From CAWDPQ01 sp049642465 (GTDB lineage Bacteria; Acidobacteriota; Vicinamibacteria; Vicinamibacterales; 2-12-FULL-66-21), in NCBI GenBank assembly GCA_049642465.1, contig JBAROV010000006.1, positions 1 through 19,882 of the forward strand: 19,882 nt of DNA, written 5' to 3'. The notes beneath the pieces are model-generated. The model was not told where the DNA came from and made no database searches. It worked only from the letters and a program-made list of their open reading frames with translations. This document shows, piece after piece, positions 1-7,868 of this stretch. How positions within the stretch are numbered: position 1 is the first letter of the stretch; each line of letters begins with the position of its first letter. Made by a program: the position numbers and the translations under genes.

Positions 1-812
1 TCGTAGTGGTACCGCAAGCCCGCGCCGGCCCAGAGCCGGTGCCGGTACAGAGTGCAGAAGGCGAAATCGGGCGCCGAGCGGCCCTGCCCGCCCACCAGCT
101 CCGCGCCCCGGCGCACGTTGTCCTGCATCCAGGCGGGCACGAGCAGGTGGTAAGGGTTGCGTTGCACCTCGCCGACATGGAAGGACAGCGCGGCCATGAG
201 GTCGCCGACGTCGGCCGCCGTGGATTCGACCATCAGGTTCGGGTCGGCCATCGCGCCCCAGAATTCCGTCTCGACAACCCGGCAGCTGAAGCCGGCCGGC
301 TGCCGCGCGAGCGCGTCGGCGAGCAGGTGATGCGTGCCGATGTGCGTGCTGTTCCAGTCGGCAGCGTGCGGGAAGAACACGACGGCTGGCGCGTGTCGCG
401 CGATGATGTCCGCGATGATGTCGACGGACTGGCGCCAGCGGGACGGATCGCCGCTTCGCGTCTTCACGTTGATGCCCTCCAGCCCCCTTGCCGCCGTCCG
501 CACGAGCTCGAACCCGAGGTAGTTGCACGCCTCCGTGAGTTCCTTCCACCGCGCCTCCTGACGCGCCTGGTTGCTCCCCTGCGTAACGGCGACGTTGACG
601 ATGCGCATGCCCGCCTCGCGCTGGAGTCGCAGGGCCAGTCCGCCGATGATGCACTCATCGTCGGGGTGGGGCGAAAAGATGAGTGCCGCTGGAGCGTCGG
701 CGGCCGGCCTCTGTCGCGGCGGCGGCGCGAATCCTCCGAGCGGAAAGCCGCGTCCTTCCCGCTGCAGCCGCGCGAGCTCCGATACGAAGCGGTGGTAGGG
801 CGTCTCGGTCAT
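1..812 (-). CDS. PIG-L family deacetylase (LmbE-like), 3' end cut by window edge
   Basis: Predicted zinc-dependent N-acetylglucosaminyl deacetylase of the PIG-L/LmbE/MshB superfamily, which removes acetyl groups from amino-sugar or related amide substrates. Reading from the ATG at 812, the metal-site motif HPDDE lies at residues 49-53, followed by IIGG and a conserved TQGSNQARQEARWKE stretch at 77-91. A second ligand region has H149, D152, H157 and H161. About 270 residues are visible, close to full family length, so only the last few are probably missing. There is no signal peptide, so it is likely cytoplasmic. The start codon overlaps the stop of the upstream ROK gene (ATGA), which indicates translational coupling. 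The substrate is not shown by the sequence. An amino sugar is the natural guess because the partner is a ROK kinase. Confidence 0.9.
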   Translation of the reverse strand, partial: MTETPYHRFVSELARLQREGRGFPLGGFAPPPRQRPAADAPAALIFSPHPDDECIIGGLALRLQREAGMRIVNVAVTQGSNQARQEARWKELTEACNYLGFELVRTAARGLEGINVKTRSGDPSRWRQSVDIIADIIARHAPAVVFFPHAADWNSTHIGTHHLLADALARQPAGFSCRVVETEFWGAMADPNLMVESTAADVGDLMAALSFHVGEVQRNPYHLLVPAWMQDNVRRGAELVGGQGRSAPDFAFCTLYRHRLWAGAGLRYHY

Positions 813-2215
813 CGTCTGATTGCGGCAAGGCTTGCCGCGGCGATGGCCTGCCCATGCCGCTTTTCGTGCTCGTTGGGGACGTTGAACGCGATCCGCCGGG
901 CGAGATCCGGGAATTCGACGTCGAGGACGTGCCGCGCGCCGTTCACGATGTCGTCTCCGCCGGTGCCGGAGGTGACGCGTCCGAGCACGAGGACGTGCCG
1001 GAGATCGTAGAACGCCGCGAAATGCGCGACGCCATAGCCAAGATAGGTGCCGATCGTCGCGTAAATCTTCTGCGCGCGCGGATCGCCGTTGGCCATCAGC
1101 GACTGGACAATCTTGAGTTTCTCGGGCAGCGGCAGCGTCCCTGGCGCGTCGATTCCCGCCGCCGGCATCAGCCGACCGACGCACTGCTGTGAAAAATACT
1201 GGGCGCCGACGCCGTAGTCGCCCGACCACTCGTCCACCGGCGCCGCCGGGTTGTAGTCGATCGGGACGAACGCCAGCTCGTTGAGCCACGACGTCAGGCG
1301 TCCCTCCGGCGTGACGTAACCTGCGGCAGTGCTCGTGCCGAGCGCGACGCCAAGGATCGCGTTTTCTCCAAGGGACATCGATCCCGCGAGCGCGGTGACT
1401 TCCCCATCGTTGACGACTTCGAACGGGACGTCGTGCCAGACCTTCCGGATATCGAGGAACATGTTCGTGACGCGGGCTTTGAACAGGTCCTCGGACACGC
1501 CGCGGAAGAGCGACCCCGCCTTCACGCGGTTATTCACATACACCCCCGCCGCGCTACCGCCGATCGCATCGACGCGCGGCAGGTGGGCCGCAGCTTTCCG
1601 CAGCGAATCCATGATGCCGTCGTAGTGGTACTGCGGATCGGGCTTGTGGTACGGATCCCACTCCGTCTCGTCGCTGAACACGACGCGGCCGTCGATCAAG
1701 GCGGCGACTTTCCTGTCGCTGCCGCCCAGATCGAAGCCGATGCGGCAGCCGTCCAGGTATCGGCCGAGCGGTTTCGTCTCGGAGCGCGCCTGCGGCACGT
1801 CGCGCGTGTGCAGGACGGTCAGACGGTGACCGAAGATGCGGCCGCCCACGAAGTCCGCGTCGAACCGGCCCGTCCCGGAGTCGCGGTAATGCGCCTCGAG
1901 ATACGCGGCGAGCGCCGCCGGTCCGTCGAGATAGAGCCGCCATCCGCCCCGCGACCAGAGGATGAACTTCACGTAGCGCTCGACGAACGCCGCGTTGGCG
2001 GCAGACTGCGGGTGCGAGTCCGGGAGCACGCGGAGATCGAACCGGAAGACCGAGCCATCTTCTTGCTCGAGGGCGAGTCGGACCGGCACGCCGCCGCCAG
2101 CCGAGTTCGCCAGCTGCTCGAACGCTCTGATGGTGAGGACGGCCGGGCGGAATCCCGGATCGAGTGCGGGCGCGACGCGGGGTGTGACGAGCGGCAGCGT
2201 AGCCTGGGTCTGCAT
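809..2215 (-). CDS. ROK-family kinase-like protein, atypical
   Basis: Predicted sugar kinase of the ROK/actin-like ATPase fold, 468 residues against about 300 for typical ROK kinases. The phosphate-1 loop is IGFDLGGSDRKVA at residues 159-171, the VVNDGEVTALAG stretch carries the expected catalytic Asp (D270), and phosphate-2 is LGVALGTSTAAG near 288-299. The first 150 residues are an additional N-terminal domain I do not recognise. The zinc motif CxCGxxGCxE of canonical ROK proteins is absent; that region reads ELAFVPIDYNP instead. I chose the ATG at 2215 because the longer frame to 2377 is Arg-rich and runs into the divergent gene. It is coupled by an ATGA overlap to the PIG-L deacetylase, suggesting use of an N-acetylated sugar. 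The kinase activity and its substrate are inferred. Confidence 0.85.
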   Translation of the reverse strand: MQTQATLPLVTPRVAPALDPGFRPAVLTIRAFEQLANSAGGGVPVRLALEQEDGSVFRFDLRVLPDSHPQSAANAAFVERYVKFILWSRGGWRLYLDGPAALAAYLEAHYRDSGTGRFDADFVGGRIFGHRLTVLHTRDVPQARSETKPLGRYLDGCRIGFDLGGSDRKVAALIDGRVVFSDETEWDPYHKPDPQYHYDGIMDSLRKAAAHLPRVDAIGGSAAGVYVNNRVKAGSLFRGVSEDLFKARVTNMFLDIRKVWHDVPFEVVNDGEVTALAGSMSLGENAILGVALGTSTAAGYVTPEGRLTSWLNELAFVPIDYNPAAPVDEWSGDYGVGAQYFSQQCVGRLMPAAGIDAPGTLPLPEKLKIVQSLMANGDPRAQKIYATIGTYLGYGVAHFAAFYDLRHVLVLGRVTSGTGGDDIVNGARHVLDVEFPDLARRIAFNVPNEHEKRHGQAIAAASLAAIRR

Positions 2216-2325
2216 GGGTGAACGATCGCGAGATGCGGAGATGGCAGTCGGGATTTTACCGCGCTCCGCGCGCCGAGTGGTGCCGTTCGAGACTGTGGGC
2301 GGTCTGCGTGCTAGATTGCTTCGTG
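2216..2325. promoter_or_regulatory. divergent intergenic promoter region
   Basis: This 110-bp gap separates two divergently transcribed genes and must hold both promoters. A weak -10-like TAGATT sits at 2312-2317 just before the dipeptidase gene. No convincing -35, operator or Shine-Dalgarno is visible for either gene. Confidence 0.3.
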
Positions 2326-3465
2326 ATGCTGACCGCCGAAGGCTGCCGTGAACGCCGCGCACGACTCTGGGCCGCACTCGAGGATAAGCCCGAGTGGATT
2401 CTGCTCTCCGAGCCGCGCCATCTGATGTACTTCGCCAACTACTACGCGCCGCCCTTCACGTTCCGGACGCAGAACGCGTCCGCGCTCCTCGTGCTCGGTG
2501 CGAACGGCGCGAGCGCACTGGTCACGGACAACATGCTCGGGGCGTACAGGGACAAGGCGCACGTCGGCGAGCGGATCGTTGCCGAGTGGTACAACGGGGT
2601 TACGTCGGCACCCGGGCGACAGGGTGTTTTGGTGAAGGCGGGCAAAGACGCGATGCAGGCACGTCAGGGCGCACGCATCGGCTTCGATCAGATGGTGGCA
2701 CCCGAGCTGTGCCTGCATCTCGCCGAGTCGCGCGCAGGCTTTCAGAAGACGTTCATCGATTCCGTGGCGCACCACCTGATGCGCCGGAAGGATCCCGACG
2801 AGGTCGCGGTGCTGCGCCGCGCGATCGACGCCATGGAGACCGCGTTCACGCGCGCCGCCGAGGAGATTCACGCCGGCATGACCGAACTGCAGGCCTACGC
2901 GCTCGTCACTGCGGTCGTGAACGACCGGCTCGGGGAGCAGGCGCTGGTCTACGGCGACTTCGCGTCAGGCACGCGGACCGTGGAGAAGGGGGGCCTTCCG
3001 ACGCAGCGGAGGATTGAAAAAGGGGAGCTGTTCCTGCTCGACTACTCTGCCGTCCTGTACGGGTATCGCGCCGACTTCACGAACACGTGGGTCGTCGACG
3101 GCGCGGCCACCGCTCGCCAGCGCGAGCTCGCAGCGTTCTGCCTCGAGGCGATGGAGGCCGGCGAGCGCCTGCTGAAACCCGGAACCCGAGGGCGCGACAT
3201 CGACACGTCTGTCAGGCGCGTCTTCGCGAGCCACGATGTCGTCCAATACTTTCCGCACCACAGCGGCCACGGTCTCGGCCTCGGCCACCCCGATCCGCCG
3301 TACTTTACGCCCCAGAGCGACGACGTCGTCGTCGAGGGGGATATCGTCACCCTCGAGCCCGGGTTGTACGTGAGTGGGGTGGGCGGGATGCGGTTCGAGC
3401 GGAACTACCGGATTACCGCGACGGGGTTCGAGCTGCTGACGAAGCACCACGTAGGGCTCGATTAG
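2326..3465 (+). CDS. M24 family metallopeptidase, Xaa-Pro dipeptidase-like
   Basis: Predicted cytoplasmic dimetal aminopeptidase or prolidase of the pita-bread fold, 379 residues. The N-terminal creatinase/prolidase domain covers about 1-145 (SEPRHLMYFANYY is typical) and the catalytic domain about 150-379. All five expected metal ligands are visible: D239 in LLDYSAV, D250 in RADFTNT, H315 in HHSGHGLGLG, E344 in TLEPGLY and E358 in RFERNYR. I chose the ATG at 2326 (a GTG codon precedes it directly) because the upstream extension to 2218 is Arg/Trp-rich and lies in the divergent promoter region. The gene converges on the P-type ATPase with a 38-bp gap. The family includes prolidase, aminopeptidase P and creatinase; the exact substrate cannot be set from motifs alone. 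Confidence 0.9.
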   Translation: MLTAEGCRERRARLWAALEDKPEWILLSEPRHLMYFANYYAPPFTFRTQNASALLVLGANGASALVTDNMLGAYRDKAHVGERIVAEWYNGVTSAPGRQGVLVKAGKDAMQARQGARIGFDQMVAPELCLHLAESRAGFQKTFIDSVAHHLMRRKDPDEVAVLRRAIDAMETAFTRAAEEIHAGMTELQAYALVTAVVNDRLGEQALVYGDFASGTRTVEKGGLPTQRRIEKGELFLLDYSAVLYGYRADFTNTWVVDGAATARQRELAAFCLEAMEAGERLLKPGTRGRDIDTSVRRVFASHDVVQYFPHHSGHGLGLGHPDPPYFTPQSDDVVVEGDIVTLEPGLYVSGVGGMRFERNYRITATGFELLTKHHVGLD

Positions 3466-3503
3466 CCGTCGTCGGGAATGGCGTCTGCGTCCGAGCTGCG
3501 GAT

Positions 3504-5351
3504 CTAATAGTCGCTCAACTCGCCGCCGGGGACGGCTGCTCGTAACGCGTTCAGCACGGCCGCAAGATCGATCACTTCCTGAAAGACTGCGCCGGCCACA
3601 GGAGGGAGCCACCCGCCAAACGCGATCAACATGCCGCCGATGCTCAACGCCATGCCGCCGACGGCACTTTGCAGCGCGATTCGCCGCATCCGCCGTGCGA
3701 TGTGAAACAGTTCGTCGACGCGCTTGAGCGACGTGTCCATGATGACCGCGCCGGCGGCCTCGGCCGTGATCTCGCTGTGATGCCCGAAGGCCAGTCCCAC
3801 CGTGGCGGTGACCAGGGCGGGGGCATCGTTGATGCCGTCGCCGATGAACAACGTCGGAGCGCGCCCGCTTTCCTCCTGCGTGATCGCGACCTTCTCCTCG
3901 GGACTCTGCCCCGCGTACACCTCGGTGATGCCGACCAGGTCGGCAAGATATCGTACCTCCCGCTCTCGATCGCCTGAGACGAGCAGGATACGTTCCAGGT
4001 TATGCCTGGGCGCAAGATGACCGATGAAGGAACGGCTGTCTTCGCGCGCCGTGTCATGAAATCGATACGTCGCCGAATACTTGCCGTCTACGAGCAGCAC
4101 GCATTCCATGCCGCTTGCCGCAGCCGGAAGCGAACTCTCATGGCCGGCCGCCGCCGCCTGGCGACGGCCAATGATGCGGATGTGCCGCCCATCGATATAT
4201 CCTTCAAGTCCTTCACCTGGCTTTTCACGAACCTCGACCGCATCGAGCAGCGTGAGGCCTTCCAGCTCCGCCGCACGGAGAATGGGTTTGGCGAGTGGAT
4301 GCTTCGAGTACCGTTCGAGGCTCGCCGCGAGTTGAAGCGCCGTTCTGTCGTCGGCCTGATTCGCGGCGAGGCGATCGGTCAGGATTGGCTCCCCATACGT
4401 GAGCGTCCCCGTCTTGTCCAGCACGATCGTGCGGCACCGATCGATGCGTTCCAGAATGGCCGGATCGCGGATGATGATGCTTCGTTTCGCAGCCAGGGAA
4501 ATCGCGCCGATGATGGCCACCGGAATGGCGATAAGGAGCGGGCACGGCGTCGCGACGACGAGCACCGCAAGAAATCGAACAGGCTCTCCGCTCCAGAGCC
4601 ACGCCGCGACGGCGATCGCCAGCGCGATCGGCGTGTACCAGGCGCCCAATTCGTCGCCTAACCGGCGCAGCTGCGGACGTCGCTGCTCCGAATCGCGCAT
4701 CACATTCATAATCCGCGCGTAACGCGAATCGACCGCTAGCCGGAGCGCGTGCAGCGTCAGCGCGCTGTCACCGTTAATGGCGCCGGAGATTACTTCCGAT
4801 CCCGGCGCCTTCGGCATCATGAAGGGTTCTCCGGTGAGATACGACTCGTCCATGACGCCGCGGCCTTCGACGACCACGCCATCCACCGGACAGATCTCGT
4901 GCGGGTAGACGATCAGTTCGTCGCCGATCCGCACGGCATCGAGCGCCACCTCCGCAACCTGACCGCCGGCGCGGCGGTGTGCGACGAGGGGCATGCGGCG
5001 CGCCAGCGCCTGGAGGATCGAGGACGCGCGTCCGACCGCGAAGGCTTCGAGCGCCTCGCCGCCTGAGAGCATCAACACCACGAGCGCACCGGCGAGGTAC
5101 TCGCCAAGCAACACCGCCGTGACGATCGAAATGCCGGCCAGGAGATCGGAGCCGAATTGACGCTGGAAAGCCTTGAGCGCCAGAGATACGACGAGCGGCA
5201 CGCCACCGGCCACGAGGACCAGGTACAGCGGCAGGTCCCGCACCGGCGCCGACACGTCGGCGCCCCATCGCAGGACCAGGTGCGCGAGAATGCCGGCGGC
5301 GGCTACTACAGCGATAGCCGCTGCGCGGCTGGTGATGCGATGACCTGCCAT
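3504..5351 (-). CDS. P1B-type heavy-metal transporting ATPase (TPC motif)
   Basis: Predicted inner-membrane metal exporter that uses ATP hydrolysis, 615 residues. In order: membrane helices in the first 110 residues, actuator domain with TGEP at 173-176, a helix with the metal-site motif ATPCPL (T268-P269-C270), phosphorylation loop DKTGT with D312, the nucleotide-domain HP pair at 351-352, hinge GDGINDAP at 504-511, and C-terminal helices including FQEVIDLAAVLNALRA. There is no N-terminal CxxC metal-binding domain. TPC replaces the CPC of copper and zinc pumps and the SPC of P1B-4 pumps, so the metal is uncertain. No metalloregulator or chaperone gene adjoins it. The ATG at 5351 begins a plausible membrane anchor, but no strong ribosome site precedes it. 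Confidence 0.93.
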   Translation of the reverse strand: MAGHRITSRAAAIAVVAAAGILAHLVLRWGADVSAPVRDLPLYLVLVAGGVPLVVSLALKAFQRQFGSDLLAGISIVTAVLLGEYLAGALVVLMLSGGEALEAFAVGRASSILQALARRMPLVAHRRAGGQVAEVALDAVRIGDELIVYPHEICPVDGVVVEGRGVMDESYLTGEPFMMPKAPGSEVISGAINGDSALTLHALRLAVDSRYARIMNVMRDSEQRRPQLRRLGDELGAWYTPIALAIAVAAWLWSGEPVRFLAVLVVATPCPLLIAIPVAIIGAISLAAKRSIIIRDPAILERIDRCRTIVLDKTGTLTYGEPILTDRLAANQADDRTALQLAASLERYSKHPLAKPILRAAELEGLTLLDAVEVREKPGEGLEGYIDGRHIRIIGRRQAAAAGHESSLPAAASGMECVLLVDGKYSATYRFHDTAREDSRSFIGHLAPRHNLERILLVSGDREREVRYLADLVGITEVYAGQSPEEKVAITQEESGRAPTLFIGDGINDAPALVTATVGLAFGHHSEITAEAAGAVIMDTSLKRVDELFHIARRMRRIALQSAVGGMALSIGGMLIAFGGWLPPVAGAVFQEVIDLAAVLNALRAAVPGGELSDY

Positions 5352-5446
5352 TTGAACGAGTGGACACGACGATCATACTGCCCACGCTGCGCGATCAGCA
5401 CCGTGTGGACGGCGGCCACTCCTTCGTCCAGCAAACGATCACGCCA

Positions 5447-7702
5447 TTACTTCTGCTGCTCGGCCAAGCTTTTCGGCTTGGATGCCAGCCTCTGTATTGT
5501 GGTGCGGGTGACGATGAGCCCTCGACTTCGCGGCACCGGGGTGATCTTCATCGCGGGTGCGCTTTGCTGTGAGACCAACTCCACCGATCTGGGGTCGTAT
5601 TCTGCGATCGTCGCCAGACGTCGACCCGGTCTGCCCGGTGCGTCTCTCGACCAGATTTCCATGCGCAGCATCGCGCGGCTCCTGGCGGCCACGCCGCGTC
5701 CCGCCCGGCCGGTCGCGGATCTCACTGGCGCTGCGATTTGGGCCTGCGCCAGCACGGCCTCCTCGATCTGCTGGATCGTCTGATTTGCGCTTGCCTCCAG
5801 ATAAACATCCGTACCCACAATCCGGAACTTCTCGATGACGATCAGTGGGTCGGGATTGATAACCGAGAGAATCTTGATCAGCAGTTCATTGCAGCCGCCA
5901 AACATGCACACATCCCAGGGCAGCTGAAACGGACAACTGGTGGCACCTTTATTACATTCGAAGCCCGGGATGCCGTTCGGTATCGGCTTGTCTACCGGAC
6001 ATTTGTCGCTCGCGTCGGGCGTTCCATCGTTGTCGTCGTCCGGGTCGGCGCAGTTGCGCGCACCGTCGCCATCGGAGTCCTCGCCGTCCCATCCCCAGAC
6101 GTCCACGGTGCTGTCGGGACAATTGACCGCGATCTTGAAACCAATGACGCTCGAATCCTTCTTCGGTTTGTCGTCCGTGGTATCCGGACAGAAGTCGTTG
6201 TCATCGTCGAGATCGCAGGCGTCGCCCTCTGAGTCCCCGTCCGTGTTGAGCTGGTCGTTGTTCGGGACGCCCGTGCAGTTGTCGCAGGCGTTGCCGACGC
6301 CGTCCCCGTCCTGGTCCTCCTGCTGCGGATTGAAGGCGAACTTGCAGTTGTCCTTGCCATCCTCCACACAGTCGAGATCGATATCGTTCATGAACGAACC
6401 GGGCGGCTTGGCGCACGCCGCTAACAGGGCGTCCTTGTGCTTGGTGTACGCAGGACTCCCGACCTGGCCGGGCGGCATGGTGAGGTTCAATGCGCTGCCC
6501 AATATCAGGCTGCAATAGGTGGACAGCGCGGTCGAGACGGCCGGGAATCTTCCTCCCCCCGCCATGCCGCCGGCGTGACATCCCAGGCAAGAGCTGTCAT
6601 TCGATCCCAGCGGGACGCAGGCAAGAAGATTGGATGGACCCGGGTTCTGCAGCCAGCTCGGGTGCACGAGCGGCTTGTACCACGTGTTGGGCATCATCAC
6701 GCTGCCGAGTGCGAGCGCGGTGCCCGGATGGACGATGAAGGGATTCTCCCCGGTGTGACAGTCTGTACATTCGCCTCCGGTCCCGCCCTCCAACTCGGCG
6801 CCCCCCGCGAATTGCGACAACGGAATCGGGACACCTTTTGGAATCGGAAACTGCGAATCGTTGCTCTGATTGTCCCAGAAGCAGGCTTTCCCCGAGCTCT
6901 TGCCCATGCAGATGATGCCGAGCAGATAAATCGTATTGCCAGAGGATCGAGGGAGCGCGAGGCAGACTCCCGCCGGTGAGTTGCTCGTAAAACTGAATAC
7001 TTCCACGCTGGGTGTTGACTGGAGGAAATCGACGGTCAACGGACCCTTGGAAACCCATGCGCCACTTCCCCAGTCTGGTGGCGTCGGCACGCCGTTGGCC
7101 TGACATTCGGCGATGTAGGCCGGACCACTCGCGTTCGTGTTCATGAGAACAGTTGTCGCATCGGGTGGCGCGGCGTGACCGAGGCCCTCGCCGTCGCCGT
7201 TGTCGTTTCCACCGGGACTGTCGCCAGCTTTTGGCAGCACTTGAAGAAGTCGGGGGGAGGGCCTGAATTTCGGATTGGTTCGCGCGATGTACTGCTGCCG
7301 CAGAAACGCATTGATGCTGGCCAGCGTGCTCGCCCTTCGCGGATTCACGGCCGCGATCAACCAGCGTATCAACGCATGGTTCGCGTAGGCAGTCTCCTGA
7401 GGATTCCACTTTCCCGATTTCTCGAACGTTTGGCGGATCTTGTCGAGCCGGGCCTGTTGTTCCTTGCTTGCCGTCTTGAACAGGTTGTCGAGGTAGTACC
7501 GCTGCGCGTCGGCGATGAACTCCGGCGTCGGCTCGATCCTGTTGCCTTTGTGATCGAGCATGGCGCCATGACCGACAGCCGAGATCGGCCCTGCCGCGTA
7601 GACGTCCGCACTCGTGGTCTGCGGTTCCCGGGATTGAGCGTAGACAACCAGCAGCAAGAGGGTGGTGAAGGTCTGCGTCGCGATCAGGAGCAATCTGCTC
7701 AT
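5447..7702 (-). CDS. secreted di-haem c-type protein with thrombospondin type 3 repeats
   Basis: An exported 751-residue protein of unknown role. The N-terminus MSRLLLIATQTFTTLLLLVV followed by YAQS is a signal peptide. Two haem-attachment motifs, CTDCH (312-316) and CLGCH (372-376), lie in a cysteine-rich middle domain. Residues 444-575 hold Asp-rich calcium-binding thrombospondin type 3 repeats (for example DQDGDGVGNACDNC and EDSDGDGARNC). The last 120 residues are basic and carry no recognised domain. I chose the ATG at 7702 over the in-frame ATG at 7714 because GGAG lies six bases before it. It probably acts outside the cytoplasmic membrane as a redox or structural protein. The neighbours do not name a pathway. 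Confidence 0.8.
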   Translation of the reverse strand: MSRLLLIATQTFTTLLLLVVYAQSREPQTTSADVYAAGPISAVGHGAMLDHKGNRIEPTPEFIADAQRYYLDNLFKTASKEQQARLDKIRQTFEKSGKWNPQETAYANHALIRWLIAAVNPRRASTLASINAFLRQQYIARTNPKFRPSPRLLQVLPKAGDSPGGNDNGDGEGLGHAAPPDATTVLMNTNASGPAYIAECQANGVPTPPDWGSGAWVSKGPLTVDFLQSTPSVEVFSFTSNSPAGVCLALPRSSGNTIYLLGIICMGKSSGKACFWDNQSNDSQFPIPKGVPIPLSQFAGGAELEGGTGGECTDCHTGENPFIVHPGTALALGSVMMPNTWYKPLVHPSWLQNPGPSNLLACVPLGSNDSSCLGCHAGGMAGGGRFPAVSTALSTYCSLILGSALNLTMPPGQVGSPAYTKHKDALLAACAKPPGSFMNDIDLDCVEDGKDNCKFAFNPQQEDQDGDGVGNACDNCTGVPNNDQLNTDGDSEGDACDLDDDNDFCPDTTDDKPKKDSSVIGFKIAVNCPDSTVDVWGWDGEDSDGDGARNCADPDDDNDGTPDASDKCPVDKPIPNGIPGFECNKGATSCPFQLPWDVCMFGGCNELLIKILSVINPDPLIVIEKFRIVGTDVYLEASANQTIQQIEEAVLAQAQIAAPVRSATGRAGRGVAARSRAMLRMEIWSRDAPGRPGRRLATIAEYDPRSVELVSQQSAPAMKITPVPRSRGLIVTRTTIQRLASKPKSLAEQQK
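5978..6373 (-). other. thrombospondin type 3 calcium-binding repeat block
   Basis: This segment encodes residues 444-575 of the secreted haem protein. It contains repeated DxDxDG and DNC units such as DGDGVGNACDNC, NTDGDSEGDACD, DSDGDGARNC and DDDNDGTPD, each joined to N-P or C-P turns. Such repeats bind many calcium ions and stiffen extracellular proteins. Confidence 0.85.
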
Positions 7703-7708
7703 CGGAAA

Positions 7709-7712
7709 CTCC
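7709..7712 (-). promoter_or_regulatory. Shine-Dalgarno deciding the start of the secreted haem protein
   Basis: On the minus strand GGAG is followed by six bases and the ATG at 7702. The alternative ATG at 7714 has no comparable site and in fact overlaps this GGAG, so 7702 is favoured. Confidence 0.6.
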
Positions 7713-7766
7713 ATCAGCCGGCAAAGGGCGCGGAGCCAGCAGGACCCGTGCCGGAATGGAGGCCTT

Positions 7767-7784
7767 GAAATCTGCTCAGATTTC
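7767..7784. repeat. perfect 8-bp inverted repeat (possible operator)
   Basis: GAAATCTG-CT-CAGATTTC is a perfect palindrome with a 2-base centre. It lies about 65 bp upstream of the start of the secreted haem gene and 85 bp past the stop of the GGDEF/EAL gene. There is no T-run on either side, so an operator fits better than an intrinsic terminator. Which protein binds it is unknown. Confidence 0.5.
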
Positions 7785-7868
7785 GCCAGATGGAATCAGT
7801 TGGAGGTCAATGGATTGGCCGGGCGGCCAGCCACTTAGCCCGAGCGGCCAAGGAGTGGATCGACGCAG

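Noticed and set aside
6..1010. A 334-codon open frame on the plus strand at the window start.
   Set aside because: The minus strand there encodes PIG-L with HPDDE and the end of the ROK protein; the plus frame has no recognisable domain.
5464..5481. Hairpin CCAAGC-TTTTCG-GCTTGG near the 3' end of the secreted haem gene, possible terminator.
   Set aside because: It lies inside the coding sequence, has only six stem pairs and is not followed by a T-run on the minus strand.
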